From contig NZ_JAOQNS010000007.1 in NCBI RefSeq assembly GCF_025961475.1, positions 1 through 64,000 of the forward strand: a stretch of DNA of 64,000 nt. Reading direction: 5' to 3'. The position numbers and the translations under genes were made by a program. Source of the DNA: Rhodobium gokarnense (GTDB lineage: Bacteria; Pseudomonadota; Alphaproteobacteria; Rhizobiales; Rhodobiaceae). The notes under the pieces are model-generated. The model was not told the origin of the DNA. It ran no database searches and saw only the letters and a list, made by a program, of their open reading frames with translations. This document shows, one piece after another, positions 52,603-61,600 of the stretch. Positions within the stretch are counted from its first letter, which is position 1. Each line of letters begins with the position of its first letter.

Positions 52603-53603
52603 TGCTGGGCCTCCGAAAGCTTGATGATTTTTGGCTGGGCAGTGGTCACGGAGACCTTGCCGCGGCCGATGACCCGGGTGCGCACGATGCGCCGGGACTG
52701 GGTGTTGCTGACATTGACCATGTCGTTCTCGGCGCCGGATTCCTGCGCCTGGCCGCGGGCGGTGAGCAGCAGGCCAGGGGCCTCGTAGACGATGGTGACG
52801 GTCTCGCCGCGGCGCACCAGCATCGGCGGCGCGAAGTCGCTGGCGGCGAGCGGACGGCGGGCCGGCAGGTTGCGGCGGGCGGCAAGGCCGGCGATCTTTT
52901 CCGGATCGACGACATAGCGCGCATTGGTCTGAACGGCCGGCACCTTCTCCACCAGGATGTCGTTGCGCGAGACGATCTCGTCGCGGTCGTAGGAGCGGGC
53001 CAGAACCGCCACCGCGATCATCTCCTGGGCCGATCCGTTGAGGCGGATGCGCTTCTTGCGCTCGGCCTGGTCGATGACGAAATCGGCGGTGAAGCGACCG
53101 GTGTTGCGCGACCAGTTGAGCGAGACCAGCCGCAGCGGCTCGACCGATGTCGGGCTCGCGGAGATGTCGTCCGGGGCGTTCGTCAGGGTCACGTTCAGGG
53201 AATCGCGCGAGGCGATGCGGGCGCGGTCCGCGATGGTGTCGGTGATCACCTTTACGAGATCGTCGCGGGTGAGGGTGAGCGCGGTGCGGGCGACGGTGAC
53301 CTCGTCGAGGCCGCCGGTGGAGATGACGTGGAGGCCGACGCTGCGGGCGGCATCGACGACCTGCCAGGCTGCCACGTTGCCGACCTCGCCGAGGTCCGGT
53401 GCCCGGAACAGCGGCTCGCGGGCAAGGGGGCCCGCATTGTCGAAGAAATCGCCGACGGTGACGATCGGGTCCGCGACGGCGACATGGGCCTTCAGGCGCG
53501 GTTCGCCGTCGGCGTGCGCCGGAGCCGTCAGCACCGCGGCGGCGGTGAGCAGCAGGCCGGCGACGAAGGTGAGCCGAAGCATCATGGAGATGGTGGCGAT
53601 CAT
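52599..53603 (-). CDS. flgA: P-ring assembly chaperone FlgA
   Basis: A 334-residue periplasmic protein with a signal peptide (LRLTFVAGLLLTAAAVLTAP) and the SAF-like domain near the C-terminus (RSYDRDEIVSRNDILVEKV, AARRNLPARRPLAASDF, VRRGETVTIVYEAPGLLLT). FlgA helps FlgI assemble. The protein is longer than enteric FlgA because of the extended N-terminal half usual in alphaproteobacteria. It lies between flgG and flgH. Confidence 0.92.
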   Translation of the reverse strand: MIATISMMLRLTFVAGLLLTAAAVLTAPAHADGEPRLKAHVAVADPIVTVGDFFDNAGPLAREPLFRAPDLGEVGNVAAWQVVDAARSVGLHVISTGGLDEVTVARTALTLTRDDLVKVITDTIADRARIASRDSLNVTLTNAPDDISASPTSVEPLRLVSLNWSRNTGRFTADFVIDQAERKKRIRLNGSAQEMIAVAVLARSYDRDEIVSRNDILVEKVPAVQTNARYVVDPEKIAGLAARRNLPARRPLAASDFAPPMLVRRGETVTIVYEAPGLLLTARGQAQESGAENDMVNVSNTQSRRIVRTRVIGRGKVSVTTAQPKIIKLSEAQQ

Positions 53604-53620
53604 GGTCGTTGTCCTTGCGG

Positions 53621-54406
53621 CTAGCGCAGGTTCGCCGTCGTCGACAGCATTTCGTCGGCACCCTTGATGACGCGGGCGTTCATCTCGTAGGCGCGCTGGG
53701 CGGCGATCAGGTCGGCAATCTCGGTGACGGCGTTGACGTTGGACATTTCCAGGTGGGCCTGCAAAAGGTTGCCGTAGCCCTCGGCGCCCGGATTGTCGGT
53801 CTGTTCCGGGCCGCTGGAGACGGTCTCCAGGAACATGTTGTCGCCGATCGCCTGCAGGCCGCCCTTGTTGGCGAAGCGGGCGAGCTCGATCTGGCCGAGG
53901 TTCTGCGGCGCGGTCTGGCCGCCGATGGTCGCCTCGACCTGGCCGAACTGGTTGATGGTGATGGAGGTGGTGTCGTCGGGAATGGTGATGCCCGGCTCCA
54001 GGATATAGCCGTCGGAAGTCACGAGCTGGCCCTCCGCGTCGCGCTCGAAGGAGCCGTCGCGGGTGTAGGCGGTGGTGCCGTCGGGCAGGCGGATGCGGAA
54101 GAAGCCGTCGCCGCGGATGGCGACGTCCAGTTCCTTCTCGGTCGGCGAGATGGAGCCCTGGGACAAGACGCGCGGGGTCGCCACGGTGCGCACGCCGGAG
54201 CCGATCTGCACGCCGCTCGGCACCATGGTGCCGGTCTCCGACGTCGTCGCGCCGACCCGGCGCAGATCCGAATAGAGCAGGTCCTGGAACTCGGCACGCT
54301 GGCGCTTGAAGCCGGTGGTGCGCATGTTGGCCACGTTGTTCGAGGTGATCTCGACGTTGAGCTCCTGGGCGAGCATGCCCGTGGCGGCGGAATAGAGCGC
54401 TCTCAT
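53621..54406 (-). CDS. flgG: Flagellar distal rod protein FlgG
   Basis: A 261-residue rod protein. MRALYSAATGMLAQELNVEI and SNNVANMRTTGFKRQRAEF form the N-terminal D0, and EIADLIAAQRAYEMNARVIK the C-terminal one. The start codon overlaps the stop of the small coupled ORF (ATGA), with AAGGAG 8 nt upstream. Confidence 0.96.
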   Translation of the reverse strand: MRALYSAATGMLAQELNVEITSNNVANMRTTGFKRQRAEFQDLLYSDLRRVGATTSETGTMVPSGVQIGSGVRTVATPRVLSQGSISPTEKELDVAIRGDGFFRIRLPDGTTAYTRDGSFERDAEGQLVTSDGYILEPGITIPDDTTSITINQFGQVEATIGGQTAPQNLGQIELARFANKGGLQAIGDNMFLETVSSGPEQTDNPGAEGYGNLLQAHLEMSNVNAVTEIADLIAAQRAYEMNARVIKGADEMLSTTANLR

Positions 54407-54537
54407 TGCATCGGCTCCTTCATCTCATGGGTGGTGCCGGTGGTGCCGGTGGTGCCGGTGGGGGTGGTGCCGGTGGGGGTGGTGTCGGTGGGGACGGCTC
54501 GGGTCGCGTCGGGCATTGCAGAGGGGGAGGAGGTCAT
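54403..54537 (-). CDS. 44-residue Thr/Gly/Pro repeat ORF between flgF and flgG
   Basis: On the minus strand this frame starts 3 nt after the flgF stop with GGAGG 8 nt before its ATG. It ends with a TGA that overlaps the flgG ATG. The peptide is mostly TPTGTT and GTT repeats encoded by a GGTGGTGCC-type microsatellite. It looks like a translated linker that couples flgF to flgG. Whether a peptide of use is made is unknown, and it may be a chance product of the repeat. Confidence 0.4.
   Translation of the reverse strand: MTSSPSAMPDATRAVPTDTTPTGTTPTGTTGTTGTTHEMKEPMQ
54430..54492. repeat. GTGGTGCCG microsatellite inside the flg operon
   Basis: Nine-base units of GTGGTGCCG with G-rich variants fill most of the flgF-flgG gap. 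The unit length is a multiple of three, so changes in copy number would keep the small ORF in frame. Confidence 0.8.
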
Positions 54538-54540
54538 CGC

Positions 54541-55278
54541 TCAGGCCTCCAGCCGGCCGAGGGCGTTGATCGCGTCCTTGCGCAGATCGTCGGTCTGCTT
54601 GGCGATGTTGGAGACGGTCTGGTAGGTGCGGGTGACGTCGATCATCCGGGTCATCTCCACGACGCCGCGCACATTGGAGCGCTCGATCATGCCCTGGGTG
54701 ACCCGGGCGCCGGCGTTCGGGCCGGGGTTCTCGCCGGAAAACAGATTGTCGCCGATGGGCTTCAGGATCCCTTCGTCGGCAAAGCTGACGATGCGCAGCT
54801 TGCCGCGAACGCCCTGGCTCGTCGAAATCGTGCCGTCGGAGGCGATCAGGATGCCGGTGTCGTCCGGGCTGAAGACGATCGGGCCGCCTTCGCCGAGCAC
54901 CGGATTGCCGTCCTGGGTGACGAGCTGGCTGTTGGCGTTGATGCCGAACGAGCCGTTGCGGGTGTAGCGCTCGCCCTCGGCGGTCTGGACCGCGAACCAG
55001 CCCTTGCCGTTGATCGCGGCATCCAGCGGGTTGCCGGTCGGCACCGTCGGGCCGGCCGAGAAATCGTAGCTCGAGGTGTAGTCGGCCACATAGGACAGCG
55101 GCTTGTCGCCGGGGCGGAAGGAATTCTCCCGCGCCACCGGCATGACGAACTCCTCGACGGCCAGTTGCTGGGCCTTGTAGCCGGTCGTGTTGATGTTCGC
55201 CACGTTGTTGGCGATGACGTCGAGCTGGCGCCGAAGCACCACCTGACGGGACAGATTAATGAGTTGTGCGTTTTCCAT
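54541..55278 (-). CDS. flgF: Flagellar proximal rod protein FlgF
   Basis: A 245-residue rod protein. MENAQLINLSRQVVLRRQLD and VIANNVANINTTGYKAQQLA are the N-terminal D0, and VVEMTRMIDVTRTYQTVSNI the C-terminal helix. ATG 55278 has GGGGGAG upstream. It is the first gene of flgF-flgG-flgA-flgH, served by a sigma-54 promoter at 55351-55366. Confidence 0.94.
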   Translation of the reverse strand: MENAQLINLSRQVVLRRQLDVIANNVANINTTGYKAQQLAVEEFVMPVARENSFRPGDKPLSYVADYTSSYDFSAGPTVPTGNPLDAAINGKGWFAVQTAEGERYTRNGSFGINANSQLVTQDGNPVLGEGGPIVFSPDDTGILIASDGTISTSQGVRGKLRIVSFADEGILKPIGDNLFSGENPGPNAGARVTQGMIERSNVRGVVEMTRMIDVTRTYQTVSNIAKQTDDLRKDAINALGRLEA

Positions 55279-55350
55279 CGCAGCAAACTCCCCCAAATGC
55301 TCCCCAATGCGACGCCCCAGTCTCCCCAGACCGGACGTCGCCAATCGGAT

Positions 55351-55366
55351 TGCATGGGGCGTGCCA
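55351..55366 (-). promoter_or_regulatory. Sigma-54 promoter of flgF
   Basis: On the minus strand TGGCACGCCCCATGCA matches the consensus TGGCACG-N4-TTGCA with one change. The start point is about 60 nt before flgF. The upstream palindrome centre is 89 bp away. Confidence 0.75.
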
Positions 55367-55447
55367 ATTTGAAACGCCTTCAAAAACAAGCATTTAGGAA
55401 TTTTGCAATTTGCAAGCTGGCAGAAACTGCCGGGAATTCCTGCCGTC

Positions 55448-55462
55448 CGGCAAGGTTTGCCG
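55448..55462. promoter_or_regulatory. Flagellar upstream palindrome CGGCAA-N3-TTGCCG (flgF|fliL)
   Basis: CGGCAAGGTTTGCCG, extended to CCGGCAA/TTGCCGG. It lies between the divergent flgF and fliL operons, and matches the sites at 31212 and 49282. Confidence 0.7.
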
Positions 55463-55528
55463 GGTCGGATTAAGGATCACGAAACCATTCGTTAACCAGT
55501 CGCTTACTAAGAATGGAGACGTTCGATT

Positions 55529-55544
55529 TGGCGCTTGCCAGGCG
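55529..55544 (+). promoter_or_regulatory. Weak sigma-54-like element before fliL
   Basis: TGGCGCTTGCCAGGCG has GG and GC 10 bp apart but a poor -12. In Caulobacter fliLM is an early CtrA-dependent operon, so this may be chance. A nearby TTAAC...TTAC pair (55492-55507) has the wrong spacing for CtrA. Confidence 0.25.
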
Positions 55545-55576
55545 GGCGGACCACGTTTCCTGCGGGACCCTTTGGA

Positions 55577-56074
55577 ATGGCCGAAGACGACGCACAGACA
55601 GACGAGCTTGAGGAAGGCGCGGAAGGGAAACCGTCCGGCAAGCGCAAGCTCATCCTTTTCGGCGCAATCGGGTTCCTGGTCCTCGGTGGCGGCGCCGCCG
55701 CGTTCCTGCTCGGCCTGTTCGACAGCGGGCCGCCGGAGGCCGACACGGCCCAGCAGGAAGTGCAGCAGGAGGTCTATTTCTATGATCTGCCGGAGCTGAC
55801 GGTGAACCTGTCGACGATCGACAACCGCAACGCCTATCTGAAGATGCGCATCTCGCTGGAAGTCGACGACCAGTCGGTCGCCAACAAGATCGAGCCGTAC
55901 CTGCCGCGCATCCTCGACACCTTCCAGGTCTACCTGCGCGAACTGCGCTCCACGGACCTGCGCGGCTCCTCGGGCCTGTTCCGCCTGAAGGAGGAACTCC
56001 ACCGCCGGATCAACATCGCGATCTATCCGGCGAAGGTCAACGACGTGCTGTTCAAGCAGCTCATCATCCAGTAG
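55577..56074 (+). CDS. fliL: Flagellar basal body-associated protein FliL
   Basis: A 165-residue inner-membrane protein. The N-terminus is acidic and cytoplasmic, followed by one membrane helix (about 23-45) and a periplasmic FliL domain (YFYDLPELTVNLSTIDNRNA, ending NDVLFKQLIIQ). FliL surrounds the stator at the motor. ATG 55577 is the start of the conserved form. fliM follows after 7 bp. Confidence 0.94.
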   Translation: MAEDDAQTDELEEGAEGKPSGKRKLILFGAIGFLVLGGGAAAFLLGLFDSGPPEADTAQQEVQQEVYFYDLPELTVNLSTIDNRNAYLKMRISLEVDDQSVANKIEPYLPRILDTFQVYLRELRSTDLRGSSGLFRLKEELHRRINIAIYPAKVNDVLFKQLIIQ

Positions 56075-56081
56075 GCGCGTC

Positions 56082-57299
56082 ATGGCGGACGATCCCGAAC
56101 TCGATCAGGAAATGGACCAGGACTGGTCGGAACCGGAGGCCGGCGGCGAGGACTTCGAGGAAGACGATCTCGCGGCCGCATGGGGTGCTGCCCTCGAAGA
56201 GCAGGGCGCCGGCAACGCCGAGGATATGGCCGCGCACTGGGCGGCGATCATCGACGAGAGCGATGCCGACGTCGAGAACTCCAAGCGCGGCGCCGACCGG
56301 GTCCTCAACCAGGAAGAGATCGACAACCTCCTCGGCTTCAACATCGAGGGCCAGATCGCCGGCGAGCAGAGCGGCATCCGGGCGCTGATCAACTCAGCAA
56401 TGGTCAGCTACGAACGGCTGCCGATGCTGGAAATCGTCTTCGACCGGCTGGTCCGGCTGTCGACGACGAGCCTCAGGAACTTCACCTCCGACAACGTCGA
56501 GGTGTCGCTGGATTCGATCCGCTCCGTGCGCTTCGGCGAATACCTCAACTCGATCCCGCTGCCGGCGATCCTGGCCGTCTTCAAGGCCGAGGAATGGGAC
56601 AATTTCGGCCTCGTCACCGTGGAGTCGAGCCTCATCTACTCGATGATCGACGTGCTGCTCGGCGGCGGGCGCGGCGTTCCGGCGATCCGCGTCGAGGGCC
56701 GGCCCTACACGACCATCGAGACCAACCTCGTCCGGAGGATGATCGAGATCGTGCTGGAGGACGCCGAGCAGGCGTTCCAGCCGCTGTCGGAGGTCACCCT
56801 CAATCTCGAACGGCTTGAGACCAATCCGCGCTTTGCCGCCATCGCCCGGCCGGCCAATGCCGCGATCCTGGTCGAATTCCGCATCGACATGGAAGACCGC
56901 GGCGGCCGGGTCGAAATCCTGCTGCCCTACGCCACGATCGAGCCGATCCGCGAACTGCTCCTGCAGATGTTCATGGGCGAGCGGTTCGGCCGCGACCCGA
57001 TCTGGGAAGGGCACCTGGCGACCGAGATCAACGCCGCGGAGGTCTCTGTCGACGCGGTGCTGTTCGAGCGCGAACTGCCGATCTCGCAGATCATGGACCT
57101 CAATGTCGGCGAGACCCTGATCTTCGATGTCGGGCCCGACGACCCGGTGACCATCAAGTGCGGCGACATCAACCTGTCGGAAGGATGGATGGGACGGGTC
57201 GACGACTGGATTTCTGTACGCGTCGCACGCGGGTTGCGTAAACCGCGAACAACCATGGCGATCTTCGAGAACGCCATGCACGAGGAAACAGACAAATGA
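56082..57299 (+). CDS. fliM: Flagellar motor switch protein FliM
   Basis: A 405-residue switch protein. The core includes VLNQEEIDNLLGF (about 74-86, the CheY-binding type motif), then ERLPMLEIVFDRLVRLSTTS and a SpoA domain at the C-terminus (VGETLIFDVGPDDPVTIKCG). Unlike enteric FliM it has a 70-residue acidic extension in front, with three Trp motifs (W15, W34, W53; the latter two in AAxWxAxxxE form). It overlaps the next gene by 4 bp. Confidence 0.95.
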   Translation: MADDPELDQEMDQDWSEPEAGGEDFEEDDLAAAWGAALEEQGAGNAEDMAAHWAAIIDESDADVENSKRGADRVLNQEEIDNLLGFNIEGQIAGEQSGIRALINSAMVSYERLPMLEIVFDRLVRLSTTSLRNFTSDNVEVSLDSIRSVRFGEYLNSIPLPAILAVFKAEEWDNFGLVTVESSLIYSMIDVLLGGGRGVPAIRVEGRPYTTIETNLVRRMIEIVLEDAEQAFQPLSEVTLNLERLETNPRFAAIARPANAAILVEFRIDMEDRGGRVEILLPYATIEPIRELLLQMFMGERFGRDPIWEGHLATEINAAEVSVDAVLFERELPISQIMDLNVGETLIFDVGPDDPVTIKCGDINLSEGWMGRVDDWISVRVARGLRKPRTTMAIFENAMHEETDK

Positions 57300-57742
57300 G
57301 CACGCTTTCCCTTGGATTCATCGTTGAAGGCTTCGTCACGCTGCTGCTCGTCCTGACCATCGGCTATTGCATCGTGCTCAACCGTCGCCTCAAGCGCCTG
57401 CACGCCGACGAGGAAGTGCTGAAGGCCACCATTTCGGAACTCTTGACCGCCACCGAGATCGCCGAACGGGCGATCCACGGGCTGAAGGAGACCGCCGGCG
57501 AATGCGACCGCACGCTGGTCCAGCGCCTTGCCGAGGCGGAGCGGGTGTCGGCCGAGATCGACAGCCGGCTGGTCGCCGGCGAAGCGGTGCTGAAGCGCAT
57601 CTCGGAGATTGCCGAGGCCGCCGCCATGCCGGCCGACCGGACGGCGCCGAAGCCGCAGCGCCCGGATCTCCGGTCCCAGGCAAGCGCCGCTGCCGCGCGT
57701 CTTAAGCAGATGCGTGACGGGGCCGAGGAGCAGGCGGCGTGA
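57296..57742 (+). CDS. DUF6468 membrane-anchored coiled-coil protein
   Basis: A 148-residue protein with one N-terminal membrane helix (about 7-27) and a cytoplasmic helical region. It belongs to a small family found between fliM and motE in alphaproteobacterial flagellar loci. The role is unknown; the position suggests motor association. It overlaps fliM and motE by 4 bp each, so it is part of a tightly coupled operon. Confidence 0.8.
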   Translation: MSTLSLGFIVEGFVTLLLVLTIGYCIVLNRRLKRLHADEEVLKATISELLTATEIAERAIHGLKETAGECDRTLVQRLAEAERVSAEIDSRLVAGEAVLKRISEIAEAAAMPADRTAPKPQRPDLRSQASAAAARLKQMRDGAEEQAA

Positions 57743-58515
57743 ACAACCTCCGCCTCTTGCCGATCGTCATCGTTGCTGGGGGAGCCCTGTGCTTCTTCAA
57801 GGTGATCGGCCTGGCGTTCGACGGCGGCTATCTTCTGGCGCCTATTCCCGAAGCCGTGGCACAGCAGCAGGATGCCGCCCCCGCTCCGATGGACGCAGGA
57901 ACGGCCGAGGCCGCGCCGGCAGGCGAGGGCTCTGCGGAGACGGCGCCGGCCGAGGCCGCCGCCGAGCCCGCCCCGCCGCCGCCGCCGCTTCCGGCCGCGG
58001 CCAACCAGGCCCCGGTCCAGGGCCATGAGGTTAAGCTCGGCCAGGGCTCGCCCGCGGAGCGCGCGGTGCTGGAGCGCCTTGGCGAACGCCATGAGACGCT
58101 GAAGTCGCGCGAAGAGGATCTGAAGCTGCGCGAGCAGTTGCTGCGCGCCGCCGAAGAGCGCCTGGAGCAGCGCGTTACGGAGCTGAAAAAGCTGGAAAAG
58201 ACGATCAGCACCGGTGTCCAGCAGAAGAAGGAAGAAAAGAACGCCAAGCTTGCCGATCTGGTCAAGATGTACGAGACCATGAAGCCGAAGGCAGCGGCGA
58301 AAATCTTCGACCGGCTCGATCTCCTCGTGCTGGTGCCGGTGGCCAAGCAGATGAAGCCGCAGAAGCTCGGCGACGTGATGGCGCGGATGACGCCGGAAGC
58401 GGCCGAAAAGCTGACGGTTGCGCTGGCGACCGACGAGATTACCAACTCCGTCCCGCAAAAGACGCGAACGCTGCCGAAAATCCAGGGCCGCAAGCCTGCG
58501 GCCTCCGGGTCTTGA
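57739..58515 (+). CDS. motE: MotE-family flagellar motor protein
   Basis: A 258-residue protein. It has an N-terminal membrane/signal segment (LLPIVIVAGGALCFFKVIGL), an Ala/Pro linker, a coiled coil (about 110-160) and a C-terminal MgtE-N-like domain (VKMYETMKPKAAAKIFDRLD, DVMARMTPEAAEKLTVAL). In Sinorhizobium MotE is a periplasmic chaperone for the motor protein MotC. It starts at GTG. Confidence 0.88.
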   Translation: MNNLRLLPIVIVAGGALCFFKVIGLAFDGGYLLAPIPEAVAQQQDAAPAPMDAGTAEAAPAGEGSAETAPAEAAAEPAPPPPPLPAAANQAPVQGHEVKLGQGSPAERAVLERLGERHETLKSREEDLKLREQLLRAAEERLEQRVTELKKLEKTISTGVQQKKEEKNAKLADLVKMYETMKPKAAAKIFDRLDLLVLVPVAKQMKPQKLGDVMARMTPEAAEKLTVALATDEITNSVPQKTRTLPKIQGRKPAASGS

Positions 58516-58604
58516 GGCCGAAACCTTCCCTCGCGCCGGGCGCCGACAAGTAACGCGCTATTAAACGGGATTGTTTAGGCTCCGTTCGATCGGAGACCCA
58601 GGGA

Positions 58605-61600
58605 ATGTTTTGGCGTTCGGCCTTGCGCCGTCAGGAACGAGACAACCCGGCCGCCCGGCGCGCTGTTGCTGTGCCCGGCGGACCGGTCGTTTTGCGCCTT
58701 TTTGCGGCCCTTTTCCTCGCCGTCCTGGCGCACTCCGTCGCCCTTGCCCAGGTGTTCGAAGAGGATGCGCGCGTCGACATCATCCGCGCCGATACCTATG
58801 GCCGGGTCATCGTCAGCTTCCCCGACCGCCAATTGCTGCCCAAGCTGAGGACCCGGATCACCAACGGCGTCTTCGTCGTTCTCTTTGCCGATCCGGCCAA
58901 TGTGGACGTCAACCGGGTGCCGGTCGACCTGTCCGACTACGTCACGGTGGCCCGCACCGATCCGGACGGCAAGGGCCTGCGCTTTGCGCTCAACCAGGGC
59001 GTCAAGGTCAACACCATCGAGGCGGGCGAGAAGCTGTTCATCGATTTCCTGCCGCGCAACTGGCAGGGGATGCCGCCGAACCTGCCGCCGGAGGTCATCG
59101 CCGAGCTGGCGCGCCGGGCCGAGAGGGCCGCGCGCGAACTGAAGGCGGCCGAAGAGCTGCGCAAGGACCAGGCGAAGGGCGCGGAAATCACCGTCGAGGT
59201 CGGCGAGAACCCGACCTTCACCCGCTTCGTCTTCCGCTGGAACGTTCCGTTCACCAACTCCTTCGAGCACGAGGAGGATACGGTGACGCTGACCTTCGAC
59301 CACGGAGCGGAGCCTGATCTTTCCGAGATCAGGGCGGTTCCGCCGGCCGAACTGAAGGACATCCGCGCAACGATCGAGGACGGCAAGCTGCAGATCAGCA
59401 TGATGCTGGCGCCGAAGGTCGATGTGCGCGCCTTCCGCGACGAGGACGCCTATGTGGTCGATCTGACGCCGCTGGCGGCGGTCGTGGAAGACCCGGACGT
59501 CGCCAGGCTGAAGAAAGCCGCTTCCTCGGACCTCGTCCAGGAACGGCAGACCGACCTGCCGATCACCTCGGTCACCGGCCGCGACGTCGACGACGGCAAG
59601 GTGGTGGTCAATGACGACCAGCCCTCGCGCGGCAATCCGGAGGCGACCGGCGGCCAGGACCTCGGCAAGGCCGCCTTCGTCAGGGCCGAAGCCAACCGCA
59701 TCGGCGATACGATCCGCCTGTCGTTCCCGTTCGACCGTCCAGTGGGCGCTGCCGTCTTTTCCCGCAACAAGAGCCTGTGGATGGTGTTCGATACCGCCGT
59801 GCCGGTCGATTCCCGGCCGATCCGCGCGGTGCTCGACAAGATGGCCGAAGCCATCGATATCCGCCGCGCCGGGTCGATGACGGTGATCCGCATCGACCTC
59901 GTCGACCAGAAGCTGACGACGATCGGCGCCGACGGCAGCACCTGGGTCGTCACCATCGGCGAGATGCTGCTGGAGCCCTCCAAGCCGCTGACGATCACAA
60001 GGGCGATCCAGACCAACGGCAATTCGGTGCTCAAGGTCGACCTGGAGAATTACGCCGAGATCCACCAGATCGACGATCCCGTTGTCGGCGATCGCATCCA
60101 CGTGGTCACCGCCTACGGGCCGCCGCGCGGCCTCCTGAAGCCGCAGCGTTTTGCCGAGCTGGAGACGCTGCCCTCCGCCCAGGGCATCGCCGCGGTCGGC
60201 TATTCCGACGATTTCAGCGTCTTCGGCGAGACCCCCAACCGCATCGTCATGGGCCGGACCAGCAAGGGGCTGTCGCTGTCGAAGGCGGCGCGGATACGCG
60301 AGTTCGACCTCGGCCTTGCGGCGCCGGAGACCGGCGGGCGGCGGGTCGGCTTCATCGACCTGACCGACCAGGCGACGACGACGCCGGAATTCCACGATCA
60401 CCTGGAACAGCTCCGCGAGGACCTGATCGAGGCCGACCCGAAGGAGCGCAGCCAGCTCCGGCGGCGCCTTGCCCGGTTCTACATCAACCAGGCAATGCCG
60501 TTCGAGGCGCTCGCCATGCTGAGGGCGATGGAGGCGGAAGACCTGGAACTGCAGACCGATTCCGCCCACCACATCATGCAGGCGGCGGCTGAGACGCTCG
60601 CCGGGCGGACCGACGAGGCGCTGGAAATCCTCGATCGCAAGGAATTCGAGACCAATCCCGACGCCGCGCTGTGGCGGACCATTGCGGCCGGCCAGAAGCG
60701 CGACTGGGCGGCGGCCCGGGCCGCGGCACCGATCGCGCGCGCGGCGATCGGCGACTACCCGCTCAATCTGCAGACCCGCTACAACCTCGCCGTCGCCGAA
60801 AGCGCCATCGAGTACAAGGACTATGGCGGCGCCGAAGCGGCGCTGGCCGAGATCGCCAGCGGCCCGGTGGGCCGGGACCTGATGGCCGAATACGACCTTT
60901 TGCGCGGGCGCATCGCCGATGCGGAGGGGCGCAGCGAGGAGGCCCTTGCGCGGTTCGACCGGGCGGCGGAGCTGAAATCCGGCCGGCCATCGATCGAGGC
61001 GGAATATATGGCGCTACGCCTCAGGCACCGCGACGGCCTGATGCCACCGGAAAAGATACTGGAAAGGCTGGACCAGCTTGCAACGCTCTGGCGGGGGGAC
61101 GAAACGGAGCTGAAGGTGCTCCGTTTTTTGTCTCAGCTAAGGGTGGCGGAAGGGGACTACCGCAAGGCCTTCGAGGCGATGAAGAGCGCGGTCCATGCCG
61201 CGCCGAACGCCGATACGGCACGGCTGATCCACGAGGAAATGACGTCCGTCTTCGCCTCGCTGTTTCTTGAGGACAAGGCCGACGAGATGAAGCCGATCGA
61301 TGCGCTCAGCCTCTACTACGATTTCCGCGAGATGACGCCGATCGGCCGGCAGGGCGACGAGATGGTGCGGCGGCTGGCGGCGCGGCTGGTCGATATCGAC
61401 CTCCTGGACCAGGCGGCTTCGCTGCTGCAGCACCAGGTCGATCACCGCCTGAAGGGCGCGGCGCGGGCGCAGATCGCCGCCGACCTCGCCTCGGTCTACC
61501 TCAAGGCCGACAAGCCGGAGCGGGCGCTCGCCGTGCTCTCCAAGACCCGCCAGACCCATCTGCCGGTGCGCCTCGACCGCCAGCGCAAGCTGGTCGAGGC

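Noticed and set aside
51859-53661. A single 600-residue protein covering flgH and flgA
   Set aside because: The upstream part is the flgA DNA read in the wrong frame. FlgH has its own ATG with a lipobox at 52602.
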